The notes under the pieces: generated by a model
What the model was told of the DNA's origin: nothing
Database searches by the model: none
What the model saw: only the letters and a program-made list of their open reading frames with translations
From: Thiomicrorhabdus sp.
Lineage (GTDB): Bacteria; Pseudomonadota; Gammaproteobacteria; Thiomicrospirales; Thiomicrospiraceae
Reading direction: 5' to 3'
NCBI GenBank assembly: GCA_021648185.1
Contig: JAKITH010000006.1
Coordinates: 1-20,265 of the forward strand
DNA length: 20,265 bases
Part shown: positions 14,481-20,265 of the stretch, piece after piece
Layout of the letters: every line of letters starts with the position of its first letter
Position numbering within the stretch: the stretch's first letter is position 1
Position numbers and translations under genes: made by a program

Positions 14481-15575
14481 ATGTCGGGCAATACCATTGG
14501 GCAAAATTTTAGAGTGACCACCTTTGGCGAGAGCCATGGGATTGCGTTAGGTTGCATTGTGGATGGTTGCCCTCCGGGCTTAGAACTGAGTGAGTTAGAC
14601 ATTCAAATAGAGTTGGATCGACGTAAGCCGGGTACCTCTAAGCATGCGACCGCACGCAGAGAAGACGATGAGGTGCAAATTTTATCGGGCGTGTTTGAAG
14701 GCAAAACTACGGGTACGCCGATTGGATTGCTGATTTTTAATAAAGACCAACGTTCGGCGGACTATTCAAAAGTCGCGGAGACCTTTCGACCTTCTCATGC
14801 CGACTACACCTACACTCAAAAATATGGTTTTAGGGACTACCGTGGAGGAGGGCGTTCTTCAGCACGTGAAACGGCAATGCGTGTGGCCGCGGGTGCGATT
14901 GCTAAAAAGTATTTGAAAGATCGTTTGGGGGTCGAAATTAAGGGATATTTGTCGCAACTTGGCCCAATTAAAATTGAAAATGTATCGTGGCCTTTTGATA
15001 ACGACAACGTCTATTTTTGCCCCGATAAAGCCAAGCAGGAAGAGATTCGAGTTTACATGGACGAACTGTTAAAGCAGAAAAATTCAGTCGGCGCAAAAAT
15101 TACTGTGATTGCAAAAAATGTTCCCGTTGGATTGGGTGAGCCTGTATTTGATCGTTTAGATGCCGATTTAGCGCATGCACTCATGAGCATTAACGCAGTA
15201 AAAGGCGTTGAGATTGGTGATGGCTTTGCGGTGGCCGCGCAAAAGGGTACGGAACACCGAGATGAGATGTCGCCAGAGGGGTTTTTATCCAATCATGCAG
15301 GCGGCATTTTAGGCGGTATCTCCACTGGGCAAGACATTGTGGCGCACATTGCGCTTAAACCCACCTCCAGCATTATGACCCCAGGTAAAAGCATTAACAC
15401 CGAGGGCGAAGCCGTTGAGATGGTCACCAAAGGTCGGCATGATCCCTGTGTGGGCATTAGAGCTACGCCTATTGCCGAAGCTAAAATGGCGATTGTATTG
15501 CTAGATCACTTTATGCGAAATCGTGCGCAAAATGGCGATGTAACGCCGCCTATTATGGAGCTGGCAAAACGATAA
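14481..15575 (+). CDS. aroC: Chorismate synthase
   Basis: Last step of the shikimate pathway: EPSP to chorismate, with reduced FMN as cofactor; cytosolic tetramer. It has 364 residues versus 361 in E. coli and close agreement throughout. Signatures: [15 protein letters not shown] (15-29), [34 protein letters not shown] (GGG at 122-124) and [10 protein letters not shown] in the C-terminal half, with SGTDGV-type ISTGQDI replaced by the usual [17 protein letters not shown] lies upstream of the ATG. The next gene (MFS) begins 15 nt after the stop, suggesting co-transcription. The palindromic family B repeat lies upstream and could affect its promoter. Confidence 0.97.
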   Translation: MSGNTIGQNFRVTTFGESHGIALGCIVDGCPPGLELSELDIQIELDRRKPGTSKHATARREDDEVQILSGVFEGKTTGTPIGLLIFNKDQRSADYSKVAETFRPSHADYTYTQKYGFRDYRGGGRSSARETAMRVAAGAIAKKYLKDRLGVEIKGYLSQLGPIKIENVSWPFDNDNVYFCPDKAKQEEIRVYMDELLKQKNSVGAKITVIAKNVPVGLGEPVFDRLDADLAHALMSINAVKGVEIGDGFAVAAQKGTEHRDEMSPEGFLSNHAGGILGGISTGQDIVAHIALKPTSSIMTPGKSINTEGEAVEMVTKGRHDPCVGIRATPIAEAKMAIVLLDHFMRNRAQNGDVTPPIMELAKR

Positions 15576-15590
15576 CGTTATCCACTCTTT

Positions 15591-16742
15591 GTGGCAAAAT
15601 ACGTGAGCCTTAGTCCACCGGTCTTTCAGCGTCTTTCACTGCACTACTTTTTTTATTTTGCGGTGTTGGGGGCGTTACTTCCCTATATTGGTTTGTATTT
15701 ACAATCGCTGGACTTTAATGCCATCGAAATTGGCCAACTGTTGGCGGTATTGCTGGCCACTAAAGTGATTGCACCCAATATTTGGGGGTGGCTGGCCGAC
15801 CGTTCGGGGCTGTCGATGCGCTGGGTGCGTTTGGCGACTGGGTTGGCGCTGTTTTTTGGGTTAGGGTTGTTATGGTTTGAGTCTTTTTGGGGCTTATTTG
15901 TCACCATTTTATTCTTCAGTTTTTTCTGGCACGCTTCTTTGCCTCAATTTGAGTCGTATACGTTTGGTTGCTTAGGCGATGAAAAACACCGTTATGGCAA
16001 AATTCGATTGTGGGGCTCCATTGGTTTTATCGCCTCGGTATTATTAATTGGTTGGCAGGTTCAACATTTTTCAATTGCTTGGTTGCCGTTTGATCTGTTG
16101 CTGTTATTAACGGTGGTGTGGCTTAGCACATTCTTATTAAAAGATAAAAAACGACCTCAATTTCCGCATTTATCCGATGGCTTTATGCACATTGTTAAGC
16201 AACCTGCGGTGTTAAGTTTGTTGGTGGTGAGCTTTTTAATGCAGTTATCGCACGGTGTGTACTATGCGTTTTTTACCATTCATTTAACCGAACTGGGGTA
16301 CGATAAAACCACCATTGCTTGGCTTTGGGCATTGGGCGTAATTGCCGAAGTGGCGGTGTTTTATTGGATGAGTCATCTCTTTAAACACCATACGATTCGC
16401 TTTTTAGTTTTACTGAGTTTAGTATTAACGGTGGTTCGGTGGCTGATGAATGCCTATTTAGCCGATTCACTGGTTTGGATGCTGTTGGCGCAACTCTTAC
16501 ATGCGGCCAGCTTTGGGTTGTTTCATGCCGCGGCGATTCATTTAATTGACGACCATTTTAAAGGAAAACACCACGGAAAAGGGCAAGCGGTGTTTGCCGC
16601 GACCAGTCATGGATTAGGCGGAGCGTTAGGCATGCTGGTTGCAGGTTACGCTTGGACGGTAGGGGGTGCTGAATTAAGCTATGGATTGAGTGCGTTTGCC
16701 GTCGTGATTGCATTTGCCATTGCGTATCGTTGGGTAAAATAA
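15591..16742 (+). CDS. MFS transporter, PPP/HcaT-like
   Basis: A 383-residue inner-membrane protein with about 12 predicted helices. The order LSLHYFFYFAVLGALLPYIGLYLQSLDFNAIEIGQLLA, then APNIWGWLADRSG (the MFS loop 2-3 motif) and YGKIRLWGSIGFI is characteristic of the MFS_1-like group that includes E. coli HcaT (phenylpropionate transporter). The substrate here is unknown. Initiation is at a GTG 15 nt after aroC, with no obvious ribosome-binding site; another GTG four codons on is equally possible, and translational coupling to aroC may explain this. The annotation of family is firmer than that of substrate. Confidence 0.86.
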   Translation: MAKYVSLSPPVFQRLSLHYFFYFAVLGALLPYIGLYLQSLDFNAIEIGQLLAVLLATKVIAPNIWGWLADRSGLSMRWVRLATGLALFFGLGLLWFESFWGLFVTILFFSFFWHASLPQFESYTFGCLGDEKHRYGKIRLWGSIGFIASVLLIGWQVQHFSIAWLPFDLLLLLTVVWLSTFLLKDKKRPQFPHLSDGFMHIVKQPAVLSLLVVSFLMQLSHGVYYAFFTIHLTELGYDKTTIAWLWALGVIAEVAVFYWMSHLFKHHTIRFLVLLSLVLTVVRWLMNAYLADSLVWMLLAQLLHAASFGLFHAAAIHLIDDHFKGKHHGKGQAVFAATSHGLGGALGMLVAGYAWTVGGAELSYGLSAFAVVIAFAIAYRWVK

Positions 16743-16766
16743 GGTTTTTAAAAAGGAGAGATCATC

Positions 16767-17162
16767 ATGCGTTTATTGCATACGATGTTGCGAGTAACAA
16801 ACTTAGAGAAATCGATTCAGTTTTATACGGATGTGCTTGGTATGTCTCTGATTCGACAAAAAGACTACCCAAAAGGTGAGTTTACCTTGGCCTTTTTAGG
16901 CTATGGCAACGAAGAGGAGCACACGGTATTAGAGCTGACCTATAATTGGGGTGTAAGCTCCTATGAGCTTGGTACCGCCTATGGTCACATTGCCATTGAA
17001 GTACCCGATGTCTATGCCATGGCGGATGCGGTAAAATCAGGGGGGGGTAAAATTATTCGAGAAGCAGGGCCAATGAATGCGGGCAATACTATTATTGCGT
17101 TTGCCGAAGACCCGGATGGTTATCAAATTGAGTTTATTGGTGAAAACCATGTTCGAACGTAA
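16767..17162 (+). CDS. gloA: Lactoylglutathione lyase (glyoxalase I)
   Basis: Converts the methylglyoxal-glutathione hemithioacetal to S-lactoylglutathione, detoxifying methylglyoxal. It has 131 residues; the four metal ligands H5, E56, H74 and E122 all fall at the E. coli GloA positions, as do NLEKSIQFYTDVLGM and DPDGYQIEFI. The short Ni2+-type bacterial form is expected. AAAAGGAGAG gives a strong ribosome-binding site. The coding sequence holds a G8 run (17040-17047) encoding SGGGK at 91-95, where a one-base slip would truncate the enzyme and remove E122. Expression with the MFS gene 24 nt upstream is likely. Confidence 0.96.
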   Translation: MRLLHTMLRVTNLEKSIQFYTDVLGMSLIRQKDYPKGEFTLAFLGYGNEEEHTVLELTYNWGVSSYELGTAYGHIAIEVPDVYAMADAVKSGGGKIIREAGPMNAGNTIIAFAEDPDGYQIEFIGENHVRT

Positions 17163-17171
17163 AACTTAAGC

Positions 17172-17333
17172 TATACCCAAACTACTTGGAAATGCAGTTT
17201 TTTGACCTTGCCTGAAAACCACAATACTGCGTTACAGTTATTACGAATGGCTAGCCATTCCCTGCAAACTGCGCCTTGCCTTGTGATTTCAGCCAAACCC
17301 AAAATTCCCGCATTTCCAATTAGTTTGGGTATA
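17172..17333. repeat. 162-bp palindromic repeat, family A copy 2 (MITE-like)
   Basis: Second copy of the repeat at 8304-8464, with identical outer ends (TATACCCAAACTACTTG ... TTTGGGTATA) and a perfect central palindrome GAATGGCTAGCCATTC (17245-17260). It lies between gloA (9 bp after its stop) and ppnP (35 bp before its start), so it is within a co-directional gene pair. Differences from copy 1 include paired changes that keep base pairing: the central stem A-T becomes G-C, and TTGAAAATGC/GCATTTTCAA becomes TTGGAAATGC/GCATTTCCAA. No ORF in it looks real. Confidence 0.88.
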
Positions 17334-17368
17334 TAATTCGGCCGAACTTTTAGAAAAAAGGAATCAGT

Positions 17369-17683
17369 ATGTCTCAGTTTGAAAATGTAACGATTGTAAA
17401 AAAAGCATCGGTCTATTTTGATGGACAAGTTACCAGCCGTACGGTTTTATTTGCCGATGGCACTAAAAAAACATTAGGCATTATGATGCCGGGTGAGTAT
17501 GAGTTTGCTGCCGATCTGGCTGAAAACATGGAGATGCTATCGGGAGATGTTGAAGTCTTATTGCCCGGTGAAACGGAGTGGAAAGCCATTCCTAACGGCA
17601 CAAGTTTTGATGTACCTGCCAATAGTAAATTTGGCATTAAAGTAAAGAATATTGCCGACTATTGTTGCTCTTATATCGCCTAA
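17369..17683 (+). CDS. ppnP: Pyrimidine/purine nucleoside phosphorylase (PpnP/YaiE)
   Basis: Phosphorolysis of a broad set of nucleosides to base and ribose-1-phosphate. The 104-residue protein is a single small cupin-like barrel: [41 protein letters not shown] and [14 protein letters not shown] line up with E. coli YaiE (94 residues; GVMVEGEYTF, ALNVLLPDATDW, FNVPGHSEFHLQV). AAAAAAGGAATCAGT precedes the ATG. It is separated from gloA by the family A palindrome and followed by a small AAAATAC-GTTG-GTATTTT hairpin (17682-17699) and the poly-C/poly-G hairpin at 17711-17757. It may be transcribed on its own. Confidence 0.93.
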   Translation: MSQFENVTIVKKASVYFDGQVTSRTVLFADGTKKTLGIMMPGEYEFAADLAENMEMLSGDVEVLLPGETEWKAIPNGTSFDVPANSKFGIKVKNIADYCCSYIA

Positions 17684-17710
17684 AATACGTTGGTATTTTA
17701 AGTGTTTTAA

Positions 17711-17757
17711 ATTTCCTCCCCCCCCTATATACAAGGTGATAGGGGGGGGGAGAAAAT
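17711..17757. terminator. Poly-C/poly-G hairpin after ppnP
   Basis: CTCCCCCCCCTAT (17716-17728, C8) pairs with ATAGGGGGGGGGAG (17739-17752, G9, one G bulged) across a 10-nt loop; past one mismatch ATTT pairs with AAAT. The result is a very stable stem of about 13 bp plus an A/T base. It separates ppnP (plus) from the convergent small gene at 17767-17910 (minus), where a bidirectional terminator is expected. T-runs after the stem are short, so efficiency is uncertain. Confidence 0.65.
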
Positions 17758-17766
17758 TATAAAGTA

Positions 17767-17910
17767 TTAGTTTTCAGACGTTTGTTCTTGTTGCTTCTGT
17801 TTTTGTTTTCTACTGCATTTTGCTTTTTCCCAAAAGAAGGGAACAAAGTGCACGGCAATTAGGAAGATAAACAATCCCATTCCAATTTCTGCAATATATT
17901 CGATCCACAT
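17767..17910 (-). CDS. 47-residue single-pass membrane microprotein
   Basis: Too short for usual gene callers. From ATG at 17910: MWIEYIAEIGMGLFIFLIAV (residues 1-20), then HFVPFFWEKAKC, then a K/Q/E-rich tail KQKQKQQEQ ending TSEN and TAA. One hydrophobic helix (about 5-26) followed by a basic, polar tail suggests an inner-membrane protein with a cytoplasmic C-terminus. GAGGT lies about 10 nt upstream. A possible promoter on its strand is TGCAAA-17-TACAAT (about 17951-17979). It diverges from the SulP gene with 106 bp between starts. I do not recognise it; a small accessory subunit of the neighbouring transporter is only a guess from position. Confidence 0.5.
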   Translation of the reverse strand: MWIEYIAEIGMGLFIFLIAVHFVPFFWEKAKCSRKQKQKQQEQTSEN

Positions 17911-17965
17911 GGTTTCATTACCTCTGCTACTTTTTAAGTCTTTGTCTGTAATTGTACTGCGTTTT

Positions 17966-18016
17966 TGGTAGAATTTGCACCCATTTTATTTTTACCCCCC
18001 CCCTTAAGGAATTTAC
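17966..18016 (+). promoter_or_regulatory. Extended -10 promoter and C9 leader of the SulP gene
   Basis: TGG-TAGAAT (17966-17974) matches an extended -10 element; no good -35 is at the right distance. The predicted leader is about 35 nt and includes C9 (17995-18003), directly followed by TTAAGGA, the ribosome-binding site of the ATG at 18017. The tract is therefore in the transcribed leader, where length changes would alter mRNA structure rather than the coding frame. Confidence 0.4.
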
Positions 18017-19600
18017 ATGAACCACCCTAGCCAGCGATTTAACTGGAAAACTTATAAAAATGATACGCTTTCTGGTATTACAGTGGCATTGGCACTGGTG
18101 CCCGAAGCGGTGGCGTTTGCTTTTGTGGCGGGGGTTCACCCTCTGGTTGGTTTGTATGCGGCCATTATTGTCGGCATGATTACCGCTGTATTTGGTGGTC
18201 GTCCGGGCATGATTACGGCCGCCGCTGGTTCGCTGGCAGTGGTGATGATGCACTTGGTAATGGAGCATGGCGCTTCATTCTTGTTTTTAGCGGTCATTAT
18301 GATGGGCGTATTTCAAATCATCATCGGCATTATGAAGTGGGGGCGATTTATTCGGATGGTGCCCACCTCTGTCATGCTTGGTTTTGTAAATGGCCTAGCA
18401 TTGATTATTTTATTTGCGCAGTTCACGCAATTTAAAGATGTGGATGGCGAATGGCTTTCGGGTGATAGCTTAAATATTATGATCGCCATTATTATTGCAA
18501 CCCTAGCCATTATCTACCTTTTGCCTAGACTGACTAAAGCAATACCATCGGCTTTGGTGGCCATTGTGTTAATCAGTGTTATCGTGGTTTTGTTTGATAT
18601 TAATGCGGTAACAGTGGGGGATAAAGCCTCGGTTTCGGGTACGTTAGAGTCGCTGATTTATGGCGATGGAGTTGAGGGAGGCTTTCAGGGGTTAAGTTGG
18701 TTCACGACCTTGCCAGAAGGGTTTTGGAGCTTAGAGACGTTATGGATTGTGTTACCGTATGCCATTATTTTAACCATTATCGGTTCGGTTGAATCGTTAT
18801 TAACCATGACCTTAATTGATGACATTACCAATACACGTGGTAAAGCCAATAAAGAGTGCATTGCATTAGGAGCGGCCAACTGTACTGCTGGCGCGTTTGG
18901 TACGATGGGTGGCTGTGCACTGATTGGTCAATCAATGATCAACGTAAACTCAGGGGGAACAGGACGCTGGTCAGGGTTTTCAGCCGCTTTAGGCTTGTTA
19001 GTGATCGTATTATTGGCCTCTTCGTGGATTGAGATGGTGCCCATTGGCGCATTGGTCGGGCTGATGTTTTTTGTGGTGGTCGCCACGATTAATTGGTCCA
19101 GCTGGAACATAATGCGTGGTATGAGCAAAGCGGATGGGTTTGTCATGGTATTGGTGACGGTCTTAACCGTGGTGTTTGATTTAGCCGTCGCGGTAATTTC
19201 AGGGGTTGTAGTGGCCGCCCTTGTGTTTGCATGGCAACACGCACAACGTATTTTGTTGGAGCAGTCGTATGAAGAGATGGATGGGCATCGGGTTAAGGTC
19301 TATAAAGTGAATGGCCCCCTCTTTTTTGCCTCCGCTAAAAACTTCGTGGATATGTTTGATATCAAAAAAGACCCTGATTGTGTGGTAATTGATTTTATGC
19401 ACTCTCGTGTGTATGACCATTCAGGCATTGAAGCAATTGATGGCCTAACCAAAAAATATCAAGCGGCAGGCAAAAAATTGGTGTTAAAACATTTAAGCCC
19501 AGAGTGTTTAATGTTGCTTGAAAATGCCAAAAATCTAGTTGAAATCAATGTGTCTGAAGACCCCCATTACCATGTTTCAACCAGTGGAAAGGATGATTAA
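18017..19600 (+). CDS. SulP/SLC26 family anion transporter with STAS domain
   Basis: A 527-residue inner-membrane transporter. The first ~400 residues are hydrophobic, in the SulP 14-segment pattern, opening with FNWKTYKNDTLSGITVALALVPEAVAFAFVAGVHPLVGLYA, the family signature. A conserved ECIALGAANCTAGAFGTMGGCALIGQS loop lies in the middle. About 420-520 is a STAS domain (VYKVNGPLFFASAKNF, then VIDFMHSRVYDHSGIEAID) whose DHSG matches the regulatory DSSG site of STAS proteins. The substrate is not fixed by sequence: sulfate, bicarbonate and dicarboxylates are all known in the family. In autotrophic sulfur oxidisers of this type bicarbonate uptake is a reasonable hypothesis. AAGGA precedes the ATG; efpL begins 2 nt after the stop. 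Confidence 0.92.
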   Translation: MNHPSQRFNWKTYKNDTLSGITVALALVPEAVAFAFVAGVHPLVGLYAAIIVGMITAVFGGRPGMITAAAGSLAVVMMHLVMEHGASFLFLAVIMMGVFQIIIGIMKWGRFIRMVPTSVMLGFVNGLALIILFAQFTQFKDVDGEWLSGDSLNIMIAIIIATLAIIYLLPRLTKAIPSALVAIVLISVIVVLFDINAVTVGDKASVSGTLESLIYGDGVEGGFQGLSWFTTLPEGFWSLETLWIVLPYAIILTIIGSVESLLTMTLIDDITNTRGKANKECIALGAANCTAGAFGTMGGCALIGQSMINVNSGGTGRWSGFSAALGLLVIVLLASSWIEMVPIGALVGLMFFVVVATINWSSWNIMRGMSKADGFVMVLVTVLTVVFDLAVAVISGVVVAALVFAWQHAQRILLEQSYEEMDGHRVKVYKVNGPLFFASAKNFVDMFDIKKDPDCVVIDFMHSRVYDHSGIEAIDGLTKKYQAAGKKLVLKHLSPECLMLLENAKNLVEINVSEDPHYHVSTSGKDD

Positions 19601-19602
19601 TC

Positions 19603-19944
19603 ATGCCAAAAATCAATGAGCTTAAAAAAGGCGATGTGGTTGAAATTAATGGGATGCCACATATTGTAAAAACCTATGAGGTGCGAAACCCCTCTTCACG
19701 CGGTGCATCAACCATGTACAAAGTGCGTTTTAATAATTTAAAAACGGGCATTAAGGTCGATGAAACCTTTAAAGGAGAGGACGTTATTAAAGAGCTGGAC
19801 TGCCCTAAAGTCCCCGTAATGTTCTCTTACCTTGATGGCGACAGCTATGTTTTTATGAACAATGACGATTACAGTCAATATTATTTATCAGAAGCCACCT
19901 TGGAAGAGGAAAAAAAGTACCTGACAGAAAACGTGCGTGTGTAA
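19603..19944 (+). CDS. efpL: Elongation factor P-like protein EfpL/YeiP, truncated
   Basis: Relieves ribosome stalling at proline-containing stretches. The first ~110 residues match E. coli EfpL (YeiP): INELKKGDVVEINGMPHIVK, the tip loop NPSSRGAST with R33 at the same position as the functional R33 of EfpL, FKGEDVI, and VMFSYLDGDSYVFMNNDDY. The arginine instead of the EF-P lysine identifies it as EfpL rather than EF-P. Family members have about 190 residues; here the frame stops at 113, inside the second (OB) domain, with the third domain missing. The stop lies where the base composition switches abruptly, so truncation comes from the join to foreign sequence, not from a point mutation. As written the product would not be functional. 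Confidence 0.85.
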   Translation: MPKINELKKGDVVEINGMPHIVKTYEVRNPSSRGASTMYKVRFNNLKTGIKVDETFKGEDVIKELDCPKVPVMFSYLDGDSYVFMNNDDYSQYYLSEATLEEEKKYLTENVRV

Positions 19945-20265
19945 ACTAAGGGGCAAATTTCAGAACACCCTCGCCGGTTGCCCCGGGGGCACTCGCCGGA
20001 ATGGACCACGGGAGCAAAAGCAAGGAACGGGGAACCCTGGTCCCTGGCAACACGCGGATCGGGCCAGGATCCCGGAGAAGTCACAATGACACGATACAGG
20101 GCCTGCTGCTGAGTTGCGCGAGAGGGGCCTGCTTGTCCAGTTCCAGCTGAGGCAGAACAATTTCACAGAGCCGCGGGGAGCCATCCCTGCCTGCTTCCGG
20201 CAACCCCGGTAGGTGTGCAGGGAGCAGTCAGCCGAGAGTTTCTCCTGTTTCCCTGGCAGGAAAGC
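19945..20265. other. GC-rich anomalous terminal segment, possible chimeric join
   Basis: About 64% GC by hand count over 19981-20220 (roughly 154 of 240), against 33% in the 60 bases at 19861-19920. No frame gives a protein I recognise; the open frames (for example 19960-20184 minus) are proline/cysteine/arginine-rich by composition only. CpG (about 18) is scarcer than GpC (about 29), a mild depletion. The end TTTCTCCTGTTTCCCTGGCAG resembles a eukaryotic 3' splice acceptor. GGGGCAA (19950-19956) and TTGCCCC (19978-19984) form a 7-bp inverted repeat. A chimeric contig with eukaryotic or other GC-rich DNA is most likely; a genuine insertion is possible. Confidence 0.7.

Noticed and set aside
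17171..17428. An 85-codon minus-strand frame over the family A repeat and start of ppnP
   Set aside because: It overlaps the palindrome and the well-supported ppnP gene on the other strand and has no protein-like features.
19960..20184. A 74-codon minus-strand frame in the GC-rich tail
   Set aside because: Composition-driven open frame, rich in Ser, Pro, Cys and Arg, with no domain or ribosome-binding site.
19943..20265. Group II intron beginning at GTGCG in efpL
   Set aside because: The start resembles the GUGYG intron 5' end, but I could not find domain I landmarks or any reverse transcriptase coding sequence within the window, and the composition break is better explained by a chimeric join.

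Overview
The window reads as a chromosomal segment of a low-to-mid GC gammaproteobacterium. Housekeeping genes match E. coli-type proteins closely, often with identical numbering of catalytic residues (Dcd, GloA, AroC, PurN, PurM, Hda, PpnP, EfpL). The gene style, the SulP anion transporter and the c-di-GMP content fit a sulfur-oxidising Thiomicrospira/Hydrogenovibrio/Thiomicrorhabdus-like member of the Thiotrichales. That placement is an inference from memory, not a search result.

Layout. (1) 1-3161, minus strand: purM, purN, a DUF3108 exported protein and dcd, an apparent nucleotide-metabolism operon with a hairpin between purM and purN. (2) 3302-8300, plus strand: a DUF2066 exported protein, hda (replication control), a TlpA-like thioredoxin with a small Trp-rich protein behind it, a PilZ-like protein, and a degenerate EAL-HDOD protein. 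(3) 8507-12248, minus strand: an FbpABC ferric-iron importer under a clear Fur box. (4) 12380-14119, minus strand: a heme-binding (DUF3365) diguanylate cyclase and a hotdog thioesterase. (5) 14481-17683, plus strand: aroC, an MFS transporter, gloA and ppnP. (6) 17767-19944: a divergent 47-residue membrane microprotein, a SulP/STAS transporter and an elongation factor P-like gene (efpL).

Non-coding structure is unusually rich. Two copies of a ~162-bp full-length imperfect palindrome (8304-8464 and 17172-17333) differ by paired, base-pair-preserving changes. A third, unrelated ~167-bp palindrome lies upstream of aroC (14229-14395). Long G/C homopolymers (8-10 nt) recur between genes, in ribosome-binding regions and in a terminator-like hairpin; several share the motif G8-10 followed by AGAAAA.

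The last ~320 bp (from about 19945) is about 64% GC by hand count, has no convincing gene and cuts efpL after 113 codons. It is either foreign inserted DNA or, more probably, a chimeric assembly join.

Functional links: three c-di-GMP-related genes (PilZ, degenerate EAL-HDOD, heme GGDEF) flank the Fur-controlled iron importer, which suggests, without proving it, local coupling of iron/heme status or redox state to c-di-GMP signalling. I found no CRISPR array, tRNA, rRNA or transposase gene, and nothing I would call a wholly new defence or mobile system. The palindrome families, the homopolymer tracts and the small unnamed genes are the least explained content.
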